From assembly GCF_037338445.1 (NCBI RefSeq), contig NZ_CP147838.1, positions 2,604,001-2,668,000 of the forward strand: 64,000 nucleotides of DNA. Direction: 5' to 3'. Below are positions 28,846 through 38,749 of this stretch, piece after piece (position 1 is the stretch's first letter; every line of letters begins with the position of its first letter). The notes beneath the pieces are model-generated. The model was given only the letters and a program-made list of their open reading frames with translations. It searched no databases and was not told where the DNA came from. Source of the DNA: Salinibaculum sp. SYNS191 (GTDB taxonomy: Archaea > Halobacteriota > Halobacteria > Halobacteriales > Haloarculaceae). The translations under genes were made by a program, and so were the position numbers.

Positions 28846-29422
28846 TGAAAGAGGGGGTGGAGCGTGTGACATCTCGCCCCATTTACTGCTCTGGCTACTG
28901 AAAAATAAAGTTTCAGCGGAGGTGCAATGTGTCCACACAGGGGACGCTTGTGTGAGACGCTACCTGACTCGGAACAACCAGTGTGTCCTAGACCGCCTCT
29001 CGTCCTTCTCGAAGTAGCCGAAATGAGAGAGGGGGCGTAACGCTCAGGGACTGACGAGGAATCCTTCCGTGTAGACAAGGTAGCCCGCACTCGATAGCTC
29101 TCAAACAATTCGATATGCGTCATCTCCGAGTACCGGAGGGGTTTGTCGCGATGGCCCATGACTGTAGATAGACGGCACAGTCAGCCAGTCGCCTTTCAAT
29201 TCGCGTGGTTTCCACGTGTAGTTTCCGCTGGCTGACCTACCCTGTCTCTCAAACAACGGCGAGAGACTGCTATTCCATACCCAGAAGATGCCGAATTGAA
29301 AGCGTTGGATGTGCACACTCACTCTAATGGCTAATTTGCTAACGAACTGGTGAAACAACTTCATGAAGTCGATTTAATGATACACACATACCTAGAAGAA
29401 ACAGCCGGGGTGGAGTCCAAAA
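28846..29422. other. gene-free stretch
   Basis: Minus-strand frames of 87 and 105 codons overlap here, but neither shows a domain, a consistent composition or a clear start. I see no tRNA, repeat-family copy or strong hairpin in these 577 bases. It may be the remains of a decayed gene. Confidence 0.35.
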
Positions 29423-30025
29423 TCACTCGTCGCGGAACGAGTCCCAGAACACGCCCGGCAACTCGTTGTCTGGATTCTCTCGGAGATAGTCTTGTTTCGT
29501 CAGGTTCGCATCTTCGATCAGTGCCGCGGCCTCGCCGGCCCAGACGTAGAACCCGATCAAAGTCTCCCGCCGCATTTGTTCGAGGTCTACCGAGTGATAC
29601 ACGTTGACCACGCCACCACCCTCCCGATTGAGCTCAGACCGCCTGAGCAATCCCAGTTCGACGAGCGTGTTGAGATACCGCGTGACCGTACTTCTGTCGA
29701 ACCCGAGCTGGTCGGCGACTTCGCTCGCCGACAGAGGCCCCTCACCGATAACGCACAGACAGATATCAAGTCCGGCCTTCGGAAGACCGAACGCCTGGAG
29801 GAGAACCTGCCTCACATCCGGCGATTTCACACTCATATCCAACTCTGTAACCCGCTCCATTGGTTTATTGTGGCAGGACATCGGTGGATCGTCGCTCCCA
29901 ACCACGAGAACGACATTGTCACAATCAGAGACGGAGCATTCGTAGATATCATATCGACCGGAATTCGGATTGTACTGGACCTCGTCACTCTCGTCGTCGG
30001 CCTGGGTTGTACTTCGATCAGACAT
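29423..30025 (-). CDS. zinc-binding HTH (TrmB/MarR-like) regulator
   Basis: ATG 30025 gives 200 residues. Residues 20-60 contain a short metal-binding segment ('YDIYECSVSDCDNVVLVVG' and 'DDPPMSCHNKPMERV'), resembling desulfoferrodoxin-type or zinc-ribbon domains. Residues 75-165 form a winged helix with 'EVADQLGFDRSTVTRYLNTL' and 'ELGLLRRSELNREGGG'. The metal site suggests redox or metal control of DNA binding, an inference. The next gene on this strand is a tiny unknown. Confidence 0.83.
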   Translation of the reverse strand: MSDRSTTQADDESDEVQYNPNSGRYDIYECSVSDCDNVVLVVGSDDPPMSCHNKPMERVTELDMSVKSPDVRQVLLQAFGLPKAGLDICLCVIGEGPLSASEVADQLGFDRSTVTRYLNTLVELGLLRRSELNREGGGVVNVYHSVDLEQMRRETLIGFYVWAGEAAALIEDANLTKQDYLRENPDNELPGVFWDSFRDE

Positions 30026-30119
30026 CGATAGTGTGTCCCTCCATTTATGTCGACTGTTATGTGGGGAGGCGATAAATATAGGCCTCTCAATCGGCTGGAA
30101 AACCTTACTATAAACTACC

Positions 30120-30290
30120 CTACTCGCTTCCGACTGGCGCCGTTCGCTCCTTGACGTCGAGCGGACTCTCCAGTAGTACCAAAACGTCGAGAACATTGCG
30201 CCACGAGACTCGTCCGCCGATCTTTCCGAGCGTCACGTTCGCGACGCGGTCAAGCGAACGACTGAGCACCACTACCTCAACTTTTTCCAT
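30120..30290 (-). CDS. 56-residue hypothetical protein
   Basis: ATG 30290 to TAG 30120 encodes 'MEKVEVVVLSRSLDRVANVT' followed by a hydrophobic-basic tail. The composition is unlike the acidic proteome and no family is recognised. It lies just upstream of the HTH regulator on the same strand and back to back with the kinase gene at 30341. It may be spurious. Confidence 0.3.
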   Translation of the reverse strand: MEKVEVVVLSRSLDRVANVTLGKIGGRVSWRNVLDVLVLLESPLDVKERTAPVGSE

Positions 30291-30340
30291 GGGGCGATGT
30301 TGACAGAAATATTTTATATGGTAGTTGATAACGAACCGGT

Positions 30341-31459
30341 ATGAAGCGACGGTGGTTGCCGTCTCTCCTTTGCTTTCTCGGTCTTTTGCTCCTCGGGAGT
30401 TTTGTCTTCGAGATTGCGCTGCGGCTCGTGGGTGAGACTCGATTCACCTGGCCATTCATTGCGGGCGTCTCGACGAGCCTTCCGTTTGCACTCGTCCCGA
30501 TTGGTGGTGGGTACAGCCTCATCCGCAACCCGGTTCCTGAGGAGTATTATCAGCATCTCGCTATCGGAACCCTCTCTGGGTTAGCGTTCTTCACGGTCTT
30601 TTTCGGTGTCGTTGGGTTCACGCTCTTCGACGCCTGGATTCCTCAGGCGGGAGTCCTTCGCTGGGGTGTCACCGTCGGGGTTGGCAATGGCTTTCTTATT
30701 AGTTACCTCTACGTCCGCGGTGTGTCGCAGGCGGTTGCACTCGAACGCACGTCAGTCCACGCTGAAGAAGCAGAGGACCAGCAACGACTCCTCAGGTATC
30801 TCAATGGATTACTTCGACACGAAGTCCTGAACGCTGCAAACGCGATCAAAGGCCACGCCAGTCTTGCTGCGGAAGCAACCCAGAATGAGGACGTCCATGA
30901 CCGAATCGCCGTCATTCAGCGTCAGACTGATGGCATGACGAGTATCATCGATGACGTGCAGGTATTGCTTGCAGTCTCAGAAGACCGGGACGAACTCGGG
31001 CCGGTGAATCTCACGCCATTGTTGCGTGAGGAATTGCGCCGCGTCGAGGAACGACACTGTCCAGTCGTGACCGAGTTACAAGTCCCTGGGGAGGTGTACG
31101 TCCGCGGAGATACGCTGCTTCGGCGGCTCTTTTCGAACCTGTTCGACAATGCGGTCGAACACAATGATAGCGAGCATCCGAAAATAACCGTGAGAGCAAC
31201 GCGTTCTGGTGAGACCGTGGCCGTCGCGGTCGAGGATAACGGGCCGGGATTTCCCACCGACAGCCTCGGCGACGTCTTCGAGCCTCTGGAACAGATGGAT
31301 ACGACCCACGGAATGGGACTCGCAATCGTCACCCAACTTGCTAAGAGGTATGGTGGGAGTCTTGAACTCATTGAGACGGGAGACACTGGGAGCGTGGTGA
31401 CCGTCACACTCCCTCGGGCCAGTGGAGATACACCGGACTCGGATGTCTCAAGGTCTTAA
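30341..31459 (+). CDS. membrane histidine kinase
   Basis: 372 residues with four predicted membrane helices in the first 130 residues ('LPSLLCFLGLLLLGSFVFEI' first, then three more). The H-box is 'NGLLRHEVLNAANAIKGHAS', N-box 'LFDNAVEHNDSEH', G1 'VEDNGPGFPTDS' and G2 'THGMGLAIVTQLA'. The small membrane domain has almost no extracellular loop, so it may sense membrane state or a signal inside the bilayer. A TATA-like 'TATTTTATATGG' lies 20-30 bases upstream of the start. No response regulator is adjacent. Confidence 0.92.
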   Translation: MKRRWLPSLLCFLGLLLLGSFVFEIALRLVGETRFTWPFIAGVSTSLPFALVPIGGGYSLIRNPVPEEYYQHLAIGTLSGLAFFTVFFGVVGFTLFDAWIPQAGVLRWGVTVGVGNGFLISYLYVRGVSQAVALERTSVHAEEAEDQQRLLRYLNGLLRHEVLNAANAIKGHASLAAEATQNEDVHDRIAVIQRQTDGMTSIIDDVQVLLAVSEDRDELGPVNLTPLLREELRRVEERHCPVVTELQVPGEVYVRGDTLLRRLFSNLFDNAVEHNDSEHPKITVRATRSGETVAVAVEDNGPGFPTDSLGDVFEPLEQMDTTHGMGLAIVTQLAKRYGGSLELIETGDTGSVVTVTLPRASGDTPDSDVSRS

Positions 31460-31981
31460 CAAGACGAACTCCTAGTCTGGGTACTTTCAGCAGTCCTCAT
31501 CCTCAGAATCTAGGGGCGAAGACGCTGACCAGTACAGCGGACGTGCTGCGACCATCTGAAACGCAGCGACCTGCTTCTCCCTGAGTGCCGATCGAGCAGG
31601 TGCGTCCACACAGTGCGTGCGGCAACCGCGCTCGCTCACTACCAGTGTGGCTGCTGGCTCTGCAGGCTTAGTGAGTAGTAGATTCAGTTCAGATGGTGAG
31701 AAAGAAATCCTCGCTTCGTGCTGCATACATCCTCTGAGTGTTGCAGGGTACACCTGATTGTATTCTGCTAAGACGTTCATAAGATGCTGAACAGAAGGCG
31801 CGTGTCTTGCAGAAACAGCGATGTTCTCTCGATCCGCGAATCTATCGAGGGACCGCTTGCACGCTACGTCTTCCTCGAAACGCTCACTGTGACAGTGGGC
31901 AGAACTCTTCCTGCCGCGCATCCTGAGGCGAATTCTATCCGACCCCTGCCCTTTATTTTCCGACTCCCCCCAAGTCGAACT
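31460..31981. other. gene-free stretch with partial repeat
   Basis: No gene is convincing in these 520 bases; a very long minus-strand open frame across the region and through the next gene is the antisense of that gene. Bases 31686-31740 resemble the 54191-54245 stretch ('gaaagaaa..tcgctt..tgctgca'), part of the flank of a dispersed repeat copy. Confidence 0.4.
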
Positions 31982-32878
31982 ATGACAGGCGATCTGGAGG
32001 CCCGCAAGCTTGGCGACACCGATCAGGAAAGCACGGTCGTCACGTTCGGCGCCATCGCCCTGAACTGGCTCGAACAGGAGGGGGCCAATCAGATGGTCGA
32101 ACACGCTCTCGATCACGGTGTGAACCACTTCGACGTAGCACCCCAGTACGGCGATGCCGAACTCAAACTCGGGCCAAAACTCCGCCAGCACCGTGAGGAA
32201 ATCTTCCTCGGTTGTAAAACCCAGAAACGCGAGTATGATGGCGCACGGGACAAACTTGAGCGCTCGCTCGACAGACTCGGCATCGACACAATCGATCTCT
32301 ACCAGGTCCACGGGCTGGAGTATGAGGAGGAACTCGACACCATCACGGGTGAAGGCGGTGCCCTCGAGGCATTCCGCGAGGCAAAGGCCGAGGGACTGAT
32401 CGATCACATCGGCCTGACGAGCCATGGGGATCCTGACCTCATCATGGAGGCGATCGACCGCATCGACGATCTCGAGACGCTGATGTTCCCGCTGAACCCC
32501 GTGGTGATGGCCAAGACCGACGCCGAGTACGACTACGAGGCAGTCCTCGAACGCGCCAACGAAGCGGGCATCGGGACGTTGATCATCAAGGCCTTCGCGA
32601 GAGGCCCCTGGCCCTCCGAGGCCGAACTCCCGGTCGAGGACCGCCCGTACGCGAACTGGTACGAGCCCGTCGATACGCCCGAAGAGATGCGCGAGCGCTT
32701 CAACTTCGTGGCCTCTCAGGACGTGACGAGCGTCGTGACACCGGGCGACCCCAAGCTCGTTTCGATGGCCTTCGACGCTGCCTCGCGGTACGAGCCCATG
32801 GACGAAGCCGCCCAGCGGTCGCTGATCGAGGAGCTGCGCCACGAAGACTCGCCCGTCCCCGAGCAACTTCACCACTGA
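31982..32878 (+). CDS. aldo/keto reductase
   Basis: 298 residues from ATG 31982 ('MTGDLEARKLGDTDQEST'). The catalytic tetrad is readable: Asp and Tyr in 'VNHFDVAPQYGDAELKLG', Lys in 'FLGCKTQKRE' and His in 'DLYQVHGLEYEEE'. It would reduce an aldehyde or ketone with NADPH. The methyltransferase gene follows after 7 bases, so the two are probably one operon. Confidence 0.92.
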   Translation: MTGDLEARKLGDTDQESTVVTFGAIALNWLEQEGANQMVEHALDHGVNHFDVAPQYGDAELKLGPKLRQHREEIFLGCKTQKREYDGARDKLERSLDRLGIDTIDLYQVHGLEYEEELDTITGEGGALEAFREAKAEGLIDHIGLTSHGDPDLIMEAIDRIDDLETLMFPLNPVVMAKTDAEYDYEAVLERANEAGIGTLIIKAFARGPWPSEAELPVEDRPYANWYEPVDTPEEMRERFNFVASQDVTSVVTPGDPKLVSMAFDAASRYEPMDEAAQRSLIEELRHEDSPVPEQLHH

Positions 32879-32885
32879 TCGCTCG

Positions 32886-33608
32886 ATGTCGGTTCCACAG
32901 ACTGTCGAAACCGCTCTCGCGGACCGCCCGGTCGAGGGTGCGACCTGCCTCGAGGCGGGAGCCGGCGTCGGTAATACCACCCGCGGGCTACTCGAACAGG
33001 GTGCAGGCCACGTCTACGCAGTCACGAACAACGCCGAACACGCCCGGGACCTCAGGTCCTCTCTTGATTCCCACGAGGCGTCCCGGATCTCGATCATGAA
33101 AGCGGATCTTCAATCCACACCGCTCCAGTCGAACGCGGTCGATCTCATCACCGCACATGGCTTGTGTAACGTTGTTCCACCCTCTGCGCTCGGACGGATT
33201 TCGGCAGAGCTAGCCCGGATTGCCGCCCCTGGGGCACATCTCGTCGTTGACGATTACGAGCCGCTCCCCGACGACGCGGCTATCAGGGATCTTTTCGCCG
33301 TCGAAAACGCTGCGTCGGAGCTGGCTGACGGCACGCCCGCGCTCACGTTCTATCCCTCCGATATGTTGCGCCGGGTCTTCGAAGGCCACGGCCTGACCTT
33401 TGATCGCAAACGAATCCTGCTTGATCCCGTCCCCTGGACGGTCTCTCACGTCGAGGCTCACGCTGATCTCGCTCGGAAGGCTTTGAGTGATTTCCCCCGA
33501 AGGCTCGCTGATCCACTCGCCGCCGAACTCGATCGGCTCGTCGAAGAGATTGGGTCAGAGTCGACAGGGACGATGTACAGTCTCGCGTTTCGGATGTCCG
33601 AGCGGTGA
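32886..33608 (+). CDS. class I SAM-dependent methyltransferase
   Basis: 240 residues. Motif I is 'ATCLEAGAGVGNTTRGLL'; motif II/III residues appear in 'ISIMKADLQSTPL' and 'AVDLITAHGLCNVVPPSALG'. The substrate is not evident; a methyl acceptor linked to the upstream reductase product is possible. Start ATG 32886, seven bases after the reductase stop. Confidence 0.87.
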   Translation: MSVPQTVETALADRPVEGATCLEAGAGVGNTTRGLLEQGAGHVYAVTNNAEHARDLRSSLDSHEASRISIMKADLQSTPLQSNAVDLITAHGLCNVVPPSALGRISAELARIAAPGAHLVVDDYEPLPDDAAIRDLFAVENAASELADGTPALTFYPSDMLRRVFEGHGLTFDRKRILLDPVPWTVSHVEAHADLARKALSDFPRRLADPLAAELDRLVEEIGSESTGTMYSLAFRMSER

Positions 33609-33726
33609 TTCCCGACCGGTAGTTCGGCGTACTTCAGTACCGTTCTCGCCTGTCGATACCGTTCTGCTGAATACAGGTGATTGAATTACTGGCTTATGAA
33701 TCAATCATCCCAAATCTTGTCTGATA

Positions 33727-33923
33727 TTATCTACTATGGGATTGGACCCTGTAACATCCAGTCATCAAACTGTCAATTCGCGTTGATAACTCAATCTCAG
33801 TAATCTTGCCTGACTCTTTGTGCTTGAAGAACGTGCCATTACACTCAGAACACTCTGAGGAGACGGGTTCGAATGCCGATCAGGTATGATTTCAGTGATA
33901 AATCCACCACACGATCTGCACAT
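33727..33923 (-). pseudogene. frameshifted zinc-ribbon microgene
   Basis: From ATG 33923 the sequence reads 'MCRSCGGFITEIIPD'. In another frame it continues 'AFEPVSSECSECNGTFFKH' and 'KESGKITEIELSTRIDSLM' to TAA 33727-33729. One shift near 33875 joins the two Cys pairs (CRSC and CSEC) into one zinc ribbon of about 65 residues. The span is not a multiple of three. Confidence 0.5.
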
Positions 33924-33998
33924 TAATCATCTCGGGGTCGCTTCCATCTCCCCCTCAGAAAATCACGATCATGTTCACGAATCAGGGCGACGACGATA

Positions 33999-34304
33999 TC
34001 ATTCAACTAAGGTTGCCTCTGGATCGTAGTCGATGACACCGAATTCCGCCATTAGGGGGAGATGATTGTGGTGAAGACCGATAGCCACCCGCTCGACTGT
34101 CTTTTCATTAACTGCATCCTCCGCTGCTTCACGTGCAGCGATCGCCACCGCAAGCTCCTCAAGATCAACTGGACCGGCCCGTTCAGTCAAGATATCGAGG
34201 ACTGCTCTCCGGCATTCCGCTGCGAGTAGCTTGTGGCGGTCACTCGTGGGCAGATCTTCTATTCCCGCATACTCCCTTGTACTATCGGTTGGTGACTGGC
34301 TCAT
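33999..34304 (-). CDS. DUF7344-type winged-helix protein
   Basis: 101 residues with the haloarchaeal pattern 'LLAAECRRAVLDILTERAG', 'VDLEELAVAIAAREA' and 'VERVAIGLHHNHLPLMAEFG' ending 'VIDYDPEATLVE'. These act as DNA-binding regulators or accessory proteins. It diverges from the giant sensor gene at 34553; the intergenic region holds overlapping hairpins. Confidence 0.85.
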   Translation of the reverse strand: MSQSPTDSTREYAGIEDLPTSDRHKLLAAECRRAVLDILTERAGPVDLEELAVAIAAREAAEDAVNEKTVERVAIGLHHNHLPLMAEFGVIDYDPEATLVE

Positions 34305-34457
34305 AGTTGGTGTTCCCCCGTGATGCCGATGTTGGGGCAGGGCGCACCCCTGTTTAAGATCCCACTTTGGGTAAAGCTGTACTAAAACTGATTAGGCCCG
34401 AGCATGGAGTTCCACCGACTCATCTGCATACTATGTTGTCACCTATTTTAAGTACAA

Positions 34458-34520
34458 GACGACCAGTGGGTCGTCACTGACGGTGCCTCCGCAACTCGAC
34501 ACCCCTCCGGTTGCGGAGGG
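34458..34520. promoter_or_regulatory. two alternative hairpins upstream of giant sensor gene
   Basis: Three pairings can be drawn: GACGACC/GGTCGTC (34458-34475), CCTCCGCAAC with GTTGCGGAGG (34486-34495 with 34510-34519, a perfect 10-bp stem) and CCCTCCG with CGGAGGG (34503-34509 with 34514-34520). The last two exclude each other because they share 34514-34519. The block ends 32 bases before the ATG at 34553. It could be a leader switch, a protein-binding site or a mobile-element remnant. Confidence 0.5.
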
Positions 34521-34552
34521 CTTACAAACCTAGGCCGTGAGTATACGGAGTA

Positions 34553-37500
34553 ATGTCTTCCACATCGTTGACCGAGATCCAGCGGGAGACACTCGCTCTC
34601 TTCGAGATCTCCGGTGAACCTTGGACGACCACCGAGGTCGCAGATCATCTTGACCTTGGCAGACGGAGTACCTACGAACGCTTAGAACGGCTCGTCGATC
34701 ACAACCGCCTCAAAACCAAGAAGGTCGGCGGGAGCGGCCGTGTGTGGTGGCGACCGCCGGCGGACAGCGATACGACTCCCGACTGGTCAGCGACGACCGA
34801 GTCTCTGATCGACGACGTGCTCGACAGCGCAGACGTCGCAATCTTCGTCATCGACGAGGAGTTCGATGTCGCGTGGATCAACGATGCGACCGAACGGTAC
34901 TTCGGGCTTGATCGGAATCGCGTTCTCGGCCGGGACAAACACCGGCTCATCGAAGAGCAGATCGCGTCAGTCGTTGACGATGGCGAGGCGTTTACCGAGA
35001 CCGTCCTGGCGACGTACGACGACAACACGTACGTTGAGCAGTTTGAGTGTCACGTCACGCCAGACGATGGCGAAGAGCGCTGGCTCGAACACCGCAGCAA
35101 GCCTATCGAAGCCGGCGCGTATGCCGGCGGCCGAGTCGAACTCTATTACGACATCACCGACCGAAAAGAGATGAAACAGGCTCACGACCGGGACCGCATA
35201 CAGTTCGAGTCGGTTATCGACGCTGTCGAGGAGCACGCGATCTTCATGCTTGATCCCGACGGCTACGTTCGGACCTGGAACCAAGGTGCCGAACGAATCA
35301 AAGGGTACACGACTGAGGAAATCCTCGGCGAGCACTTCTCTCGATTCTATACCGACGAAGCACGGCAAGCCGGAGTCCCACAGGAAAACCTCACCACGGC
35401 GTTGGAACAGGGATCGTTTCAGGACGAGGGGTGGCGTCTCCGTGCCGACGGCTCACGCTTCTGGGCCAACGTCACGATCACGGCCATCCGCGGTGACGAC
35501 GGCGAGATCGACGGGTTGGTGAAAATCACCCGTGACATGACTGAGCGACGGAAGAACAAACAGGGGATCCGGCGCGAACGAAACCTTCTCGAGAAGGTTC
35601 AGGAAGCCAGCCCGATCGGCATCGCCATCTTCGATACGGAGGGCGAACTGCAACGCGCGAACCAGCGATTCATGGAACTGCTCGGTCGGGGTGATGCGGA
35701 GTCGTTGAATTATTCGCTCGGCGAACAACCGCCTCTCGACACCGATGGGAACGTGATCCCGTATCCGGAGCGGCCGGCACCGCGGGCGCTCTCGACGGGG
35801 GATGCCGTCACCGACCAGCGGATACGCATCGACGGCCCCGACGGTCGGGCGCGGTGGCTCTCGGTGAATGCAAAACCATTCGACGGTGAGACGGAGGGCG
35901 TCGTCGTCACGACAACCGAGGTCACACAGTTCAAAGAGCAAGCACAACGGCTCGAACGACAACGCGATGATCTCCAGAGCGAACTGGAGGGGATATTCGA
36001 GCGTATCGACGACGCATTCTTCTCGCTCGACGGTGACCTTCGGTTCAACTACGTCAACGAACAGGCGAGCACTCTCCTGGGCCACTCCTCGTCGGAACTC
36101 GTTGGCAGGCATATCTGGGACGTGCTCAAACCGGGCTCGAAGGCAGAGTCGGCCTTCGAAGAGGCCCTGAAGACCCAGGAATCGATTTCCTTCGAGGAAT
36201 ACTACGAGCCCATCGGAACGTGGTTTGAAAATCACGTCTATCCTTCCGAGACTGGACTGTCGGTCTACTTCCAGGATATCTCCGACCGTAAGCACCGCGA
36301 GCGGCGATTAGAGCGGTTCGAGCGTATGGTCGAGACAGTCGACGACGGGGTCTACGCCACCGACGGCGAGGGCCACTTCGTCTTCGTCAACGACGCATTC
36401 GTGGCGATGAGCGAGCACACGCGAGAGGAGTTACTCGGCTCTCACGGGTCGGCGTTCTTCGGCGATCGATTCGTGGACACGGACGAACAGGAGTGGCTGG
36501 AGCTGATCACCGACGAGCGTGACTCAGTAGCGTTCGAGACCGACATCATCGGCCCGGACGGCGAGACCCGTATTGTCCACAATCAATTCGTCGCCCTCGA
36601 ATTCGACGACGAGGTCGGCCGCGTCGGCGTCACGCGGGACGTCACCGGGCGCAAGGAGCGCGAGCGCGAACTGGAACGGTACGAGCAACTCGTCGAAACT
36701 GTCTGGGACGGCGTGTACGCGCTTGACGAGAACGACCGGATGGTTCTCGTCAACGATGCGTTCTGTGAGCTCGTGGGCTACGAGCGTGACGAACTGCTCG
36801 GGGAACAACCGACTCTCATCACCAGCGACGAGGTAAACCAGGACGCCAACGAACTGGCACCAGAGGTCATCGCTGGCGACCGCGCGATCGGTGTTCTCGA
36901 GGGCGAACTCCAGACCGCGGACGGTGAGGTAGTGCCCGTCGAAACCCGGCACGGTCCCTTCGAATACGAGGACGGCCGCACCGGTCGGTGCGGAGTGACT
37001 CGTGACATCAGCGATCGCAAGTGGTTCGAAGAGACATTGCTGACCCTCTACGAGTCCACACAGACGCTATTCGACGTCCAAACGGCCGAGGTTGTAGATG
37101 AGGCGGTCATTGAGGCAGTCGCGGACGTTATCGACCTGGCCGGTGTTGCGGTGTACCGCTACGACGACGCCGACGACGAACTGTATCCGGCCGCACACTC
37201 GATGGAGGCCGAGTTCGTGCGCGGTGGGGACCTGCGTACCGTGCCGCCGGGCGACAGTAGTATCGTCGGACACGTCTACACGAGTGGCGATGTCCTCGCC
37301 CTCGATGACATCACCGAGTCGCCGTATCACCAGTCAAATGCCACGGAGATGCACGGTGGTCTGTTTGTCCCGATGGGCGACTACGGTGTCCTCGTCGCCG
37401 GTACCCGCGAGGAAAGTGGTATCGACGAGAACACCCGCCGGCTCGTCGAGTTGCTCGCCACGAACATCGAGGCCGCTTACAACCGCGTGGAACGCGAGGT

Positions 37501-38749
37501 CGCACTCCGTGAGCACGAACAGGAGCTAGAACAACAGCGAGAGGGACTTACTGCGCTCAACAACCTCAACGAGGTCGTCCGCGGGATCACGGATGCGGTC
37601 ATCGAGCAATCCACCCGCGAGGAGATCGAACGGACAGTCTGCGAGCGGCTGGCCGACTCCGAGTCGTACCTGTTCGCCTGGATCGGAGACACGGATACGG
37701 CCACGCAGACGGTGAATCTTCGGACAGAGGCCGGGGTCGAGGGGTATCTCGATGGGATCACGATCTCGGTCGATCCCGACGACGAACGGAGCGAAGGCCC
37801 GACGGGACGAGCACTCCGAACCGGAGAGACGCAGGTCAGCCACGACATCCGTGCCGAATCCCGCTACGACCCGTGGCGCGAGTACATCGAACGGTACGGC
37901 TTCCGCTCGTCGGCCGCAGTTCCCATTGTTCACGAGAGAACTGTCTACGGAGTGATAAATGTGTATGCAGACCGGCCCCACGCGTTCGATGGCGAAGAGC
38001 GAGAGCTAATTAGCCAGCTCGGCGAGGTGGTCGGCCACGCCATCGCTGCTACCGAACGCAAGCAGGCGCTGATGAGTGACGAACTCGTGGAACTGGAGTT
38101 TCAGATCCAGGACGTATTCGCGGCCCTCAATGTGCCCGTTGAAACAAGCGGGCGAATAACCCTTGATTCTGCGGTTCCGGTCAGCGATGGGGAGTTTCTC
38201 GTCTACGGGACGGTAGCGCCGGACGCCGTCGATACTGTGGCCAGAATCACCAAGAACGTCCCACACTGGCGGGAGCTTACCATCCGTTCGGAGGGCGACC
38301 CGACTCGCTTCGAGGTCCGGATGACTGATCCACCGGTGCTCTCGGTCGTGGCATCGCTCGGTGGGTACGTCGAACAGGCCGTTATCGAAGACGGTGATCT
38401 TCGAATGACGGTCCATCTTGCCCCGAGTGTCGACGCCCGAACGGTCACTGATGCCGTCGAAACAGCCTATCCGGCTAGCGAACTGGTTCGTCGCCAGCAA
38501 ATCAGCCGGGACCGCGACGATCCCGCGCGCTTCCAACGTCACCTTGTGGAAGCTCTCACGGGCCGTCAGCAAACTGCACTGGAAACCGCGTACCACGCGG
38601 GCTTTTTCGAGTGGCCGCGCGATACCTCCGGCGAAGAAGTCGCCGAGTCGATCGGCATTGCCTCGCCGACGTTCCACCAGCACCTTCGCAAGGCCGAGCG
38701 GAAAGTCCTCGACGCGGTGTTTTCGTCCCCGATGCAGAGTCTCGGATAG
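34553..38749 (+). CDS. giant multi-PAS/GAF regulator with Bat and HTH_10 domains
   Basis: 1398 residues. Order: an N-terminal winged helix (residues 5-65, 'TTTEVADHLDLGRRSTYERL'), six PAS-like domains (roughly 85-205, 215-330, 345-460, 470-585, 585-700, 700-820), two GAF domains (about 830-980 and 1020-1170, the second with 'ESYLFAWIGDTDTATQTVN'), a Bat-type domain (1175-1320) and a C-terminal HTH_10 ('LTGRQQTALETAYHAGFFEW' then 'ESIGIASPTFHQHLRKAER'). No kinase motifs or membrane helices, so it couples several cytoplasmic cues directly to DNA. Having a DNA-binding domain at both ends is unusual. Repeated PAS wording ('VETVDDGVYATD' and 'VETVWDGVYALD') shows internal duplication. Confidence 0.93.
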   Translation: MSSTSLTEIQRETLALFEISGEPWTTTEVADHLDLGRRSTYERLERLVDHNRLKTKKVGGSGRVWWRPPADSDTTPDWSATTESLIDDVLDSADVAIFVIDEEFDVAWINDATERYFGLDRNRVLGRDKHRLIEEQIASVVDDGEAFTETVLATYDDNTYVEQFECHVTPDDGEERWLEHRSKPIEAGAYAGGRVELYYDITDRKEMKQAHDRDRIQFESVIDAVEEHAIFMLDPDGYVRTWNQGAERIKGYTTEEILGEHFSRFYTDEARQAGVPQENLTTALEQGSFQDEGWRLRADGSRFWANVTITAIRGDDGEIDGLVKITRDMTERRKNKQGIRRERNLLEKVQEASPIGIAIFDTEGELQRANQRFMELLGRGDAESLNYSLGEQPPLDTDGNVIPYPERPAPRALSTGDAVTDQRIRIDGPDGRARWLSVNAKPFDGETEGVVVTTTEVTQFKEQAQRLERQRDDLQSELEGIFERIDDAFFSLDGDLRFNYVNEQASTLLGHSSSELVGRHIWDVLKPGSKAESAFEEALKTQESISFEEYYEPIGTWFENHVYPSETGLSVYFQDISDRKHRERRLERFERMVETVDDGVYATDGEGHFVFVNDAFVAMSEHTREELLGSHGSAFFGDRFVDTDEQEWLELITDERDSVAFETDIIGPDGETRIVHNQFVALEFDDEVGRVGVTRDVTGRKERERELERYEQLVETVWDGVYALDENDRMVLVNDAFCELVGYERDELLGEQPTLITSDEVNQDANELAPEVIAGDRAIGVLEGELQTADGEVVPVETRHGPFEYEDGRTGRCGVTRDISDRKWFEETLLTLYESTQTLFDVQTAEVVDEAVIEAVADVIDLAGVAVYRYDDADDELYPAAHSMEAEFVRGGDLRTVPPGDSSIVGHVYTSGDVLALDDITESPYHQSNATEMHGGLFVPMGDYGVLVAGTREESGIDENTRRLVELLATNIEAAYNRVEREVALREHEQELEQQREGLTALNNLNEVVRGITDAVIEQSTREEIERTVCERLADSESYLFAWIGDTDTATQTVNLRTEAGVEGYLDGITISVDPDDERSEGPTGRALRTGETQVSHDIRAESRYDPWREYIERYGFRSSAAVPIVHERTVYGVINVYADRPHAFDGEERELISQLGEVVGHAIAATERKQALMSDELVELEFQIQDVFAALNVPVETSGRITLDSAVPVSDGEFLVYGTVAPDAVDTVARITKNVPHWRELTIRSEGDPTRFEVRMTDPPVLSVVASLGGYVEQAVIEDGDLRMTVHLAPSVDARTVTDAVETAYPASELVRRQQISRDRDDPARFQRHLVEALTGRQQTALETAYHAGFFEWPRDTSGEEVAESIGIASPTFHQHLRKAERKVLDAVFSSPMQSLG

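Noticed and set aside
28842-29364. Two minus-strand frames of 87 and 105 codons.
   Set aside because: They overlap in different frames, show no domain and no consistent start; possibly the remains of a dead gene, not annotated as one.
31487-32980. A 497-codon open frame on the minus strand.
   Set aside because: It is the antisense of the aldo/keto reductase gene, whose catalytic residues are on the plus strand; GC-rich third positions keep the opposite frame open.
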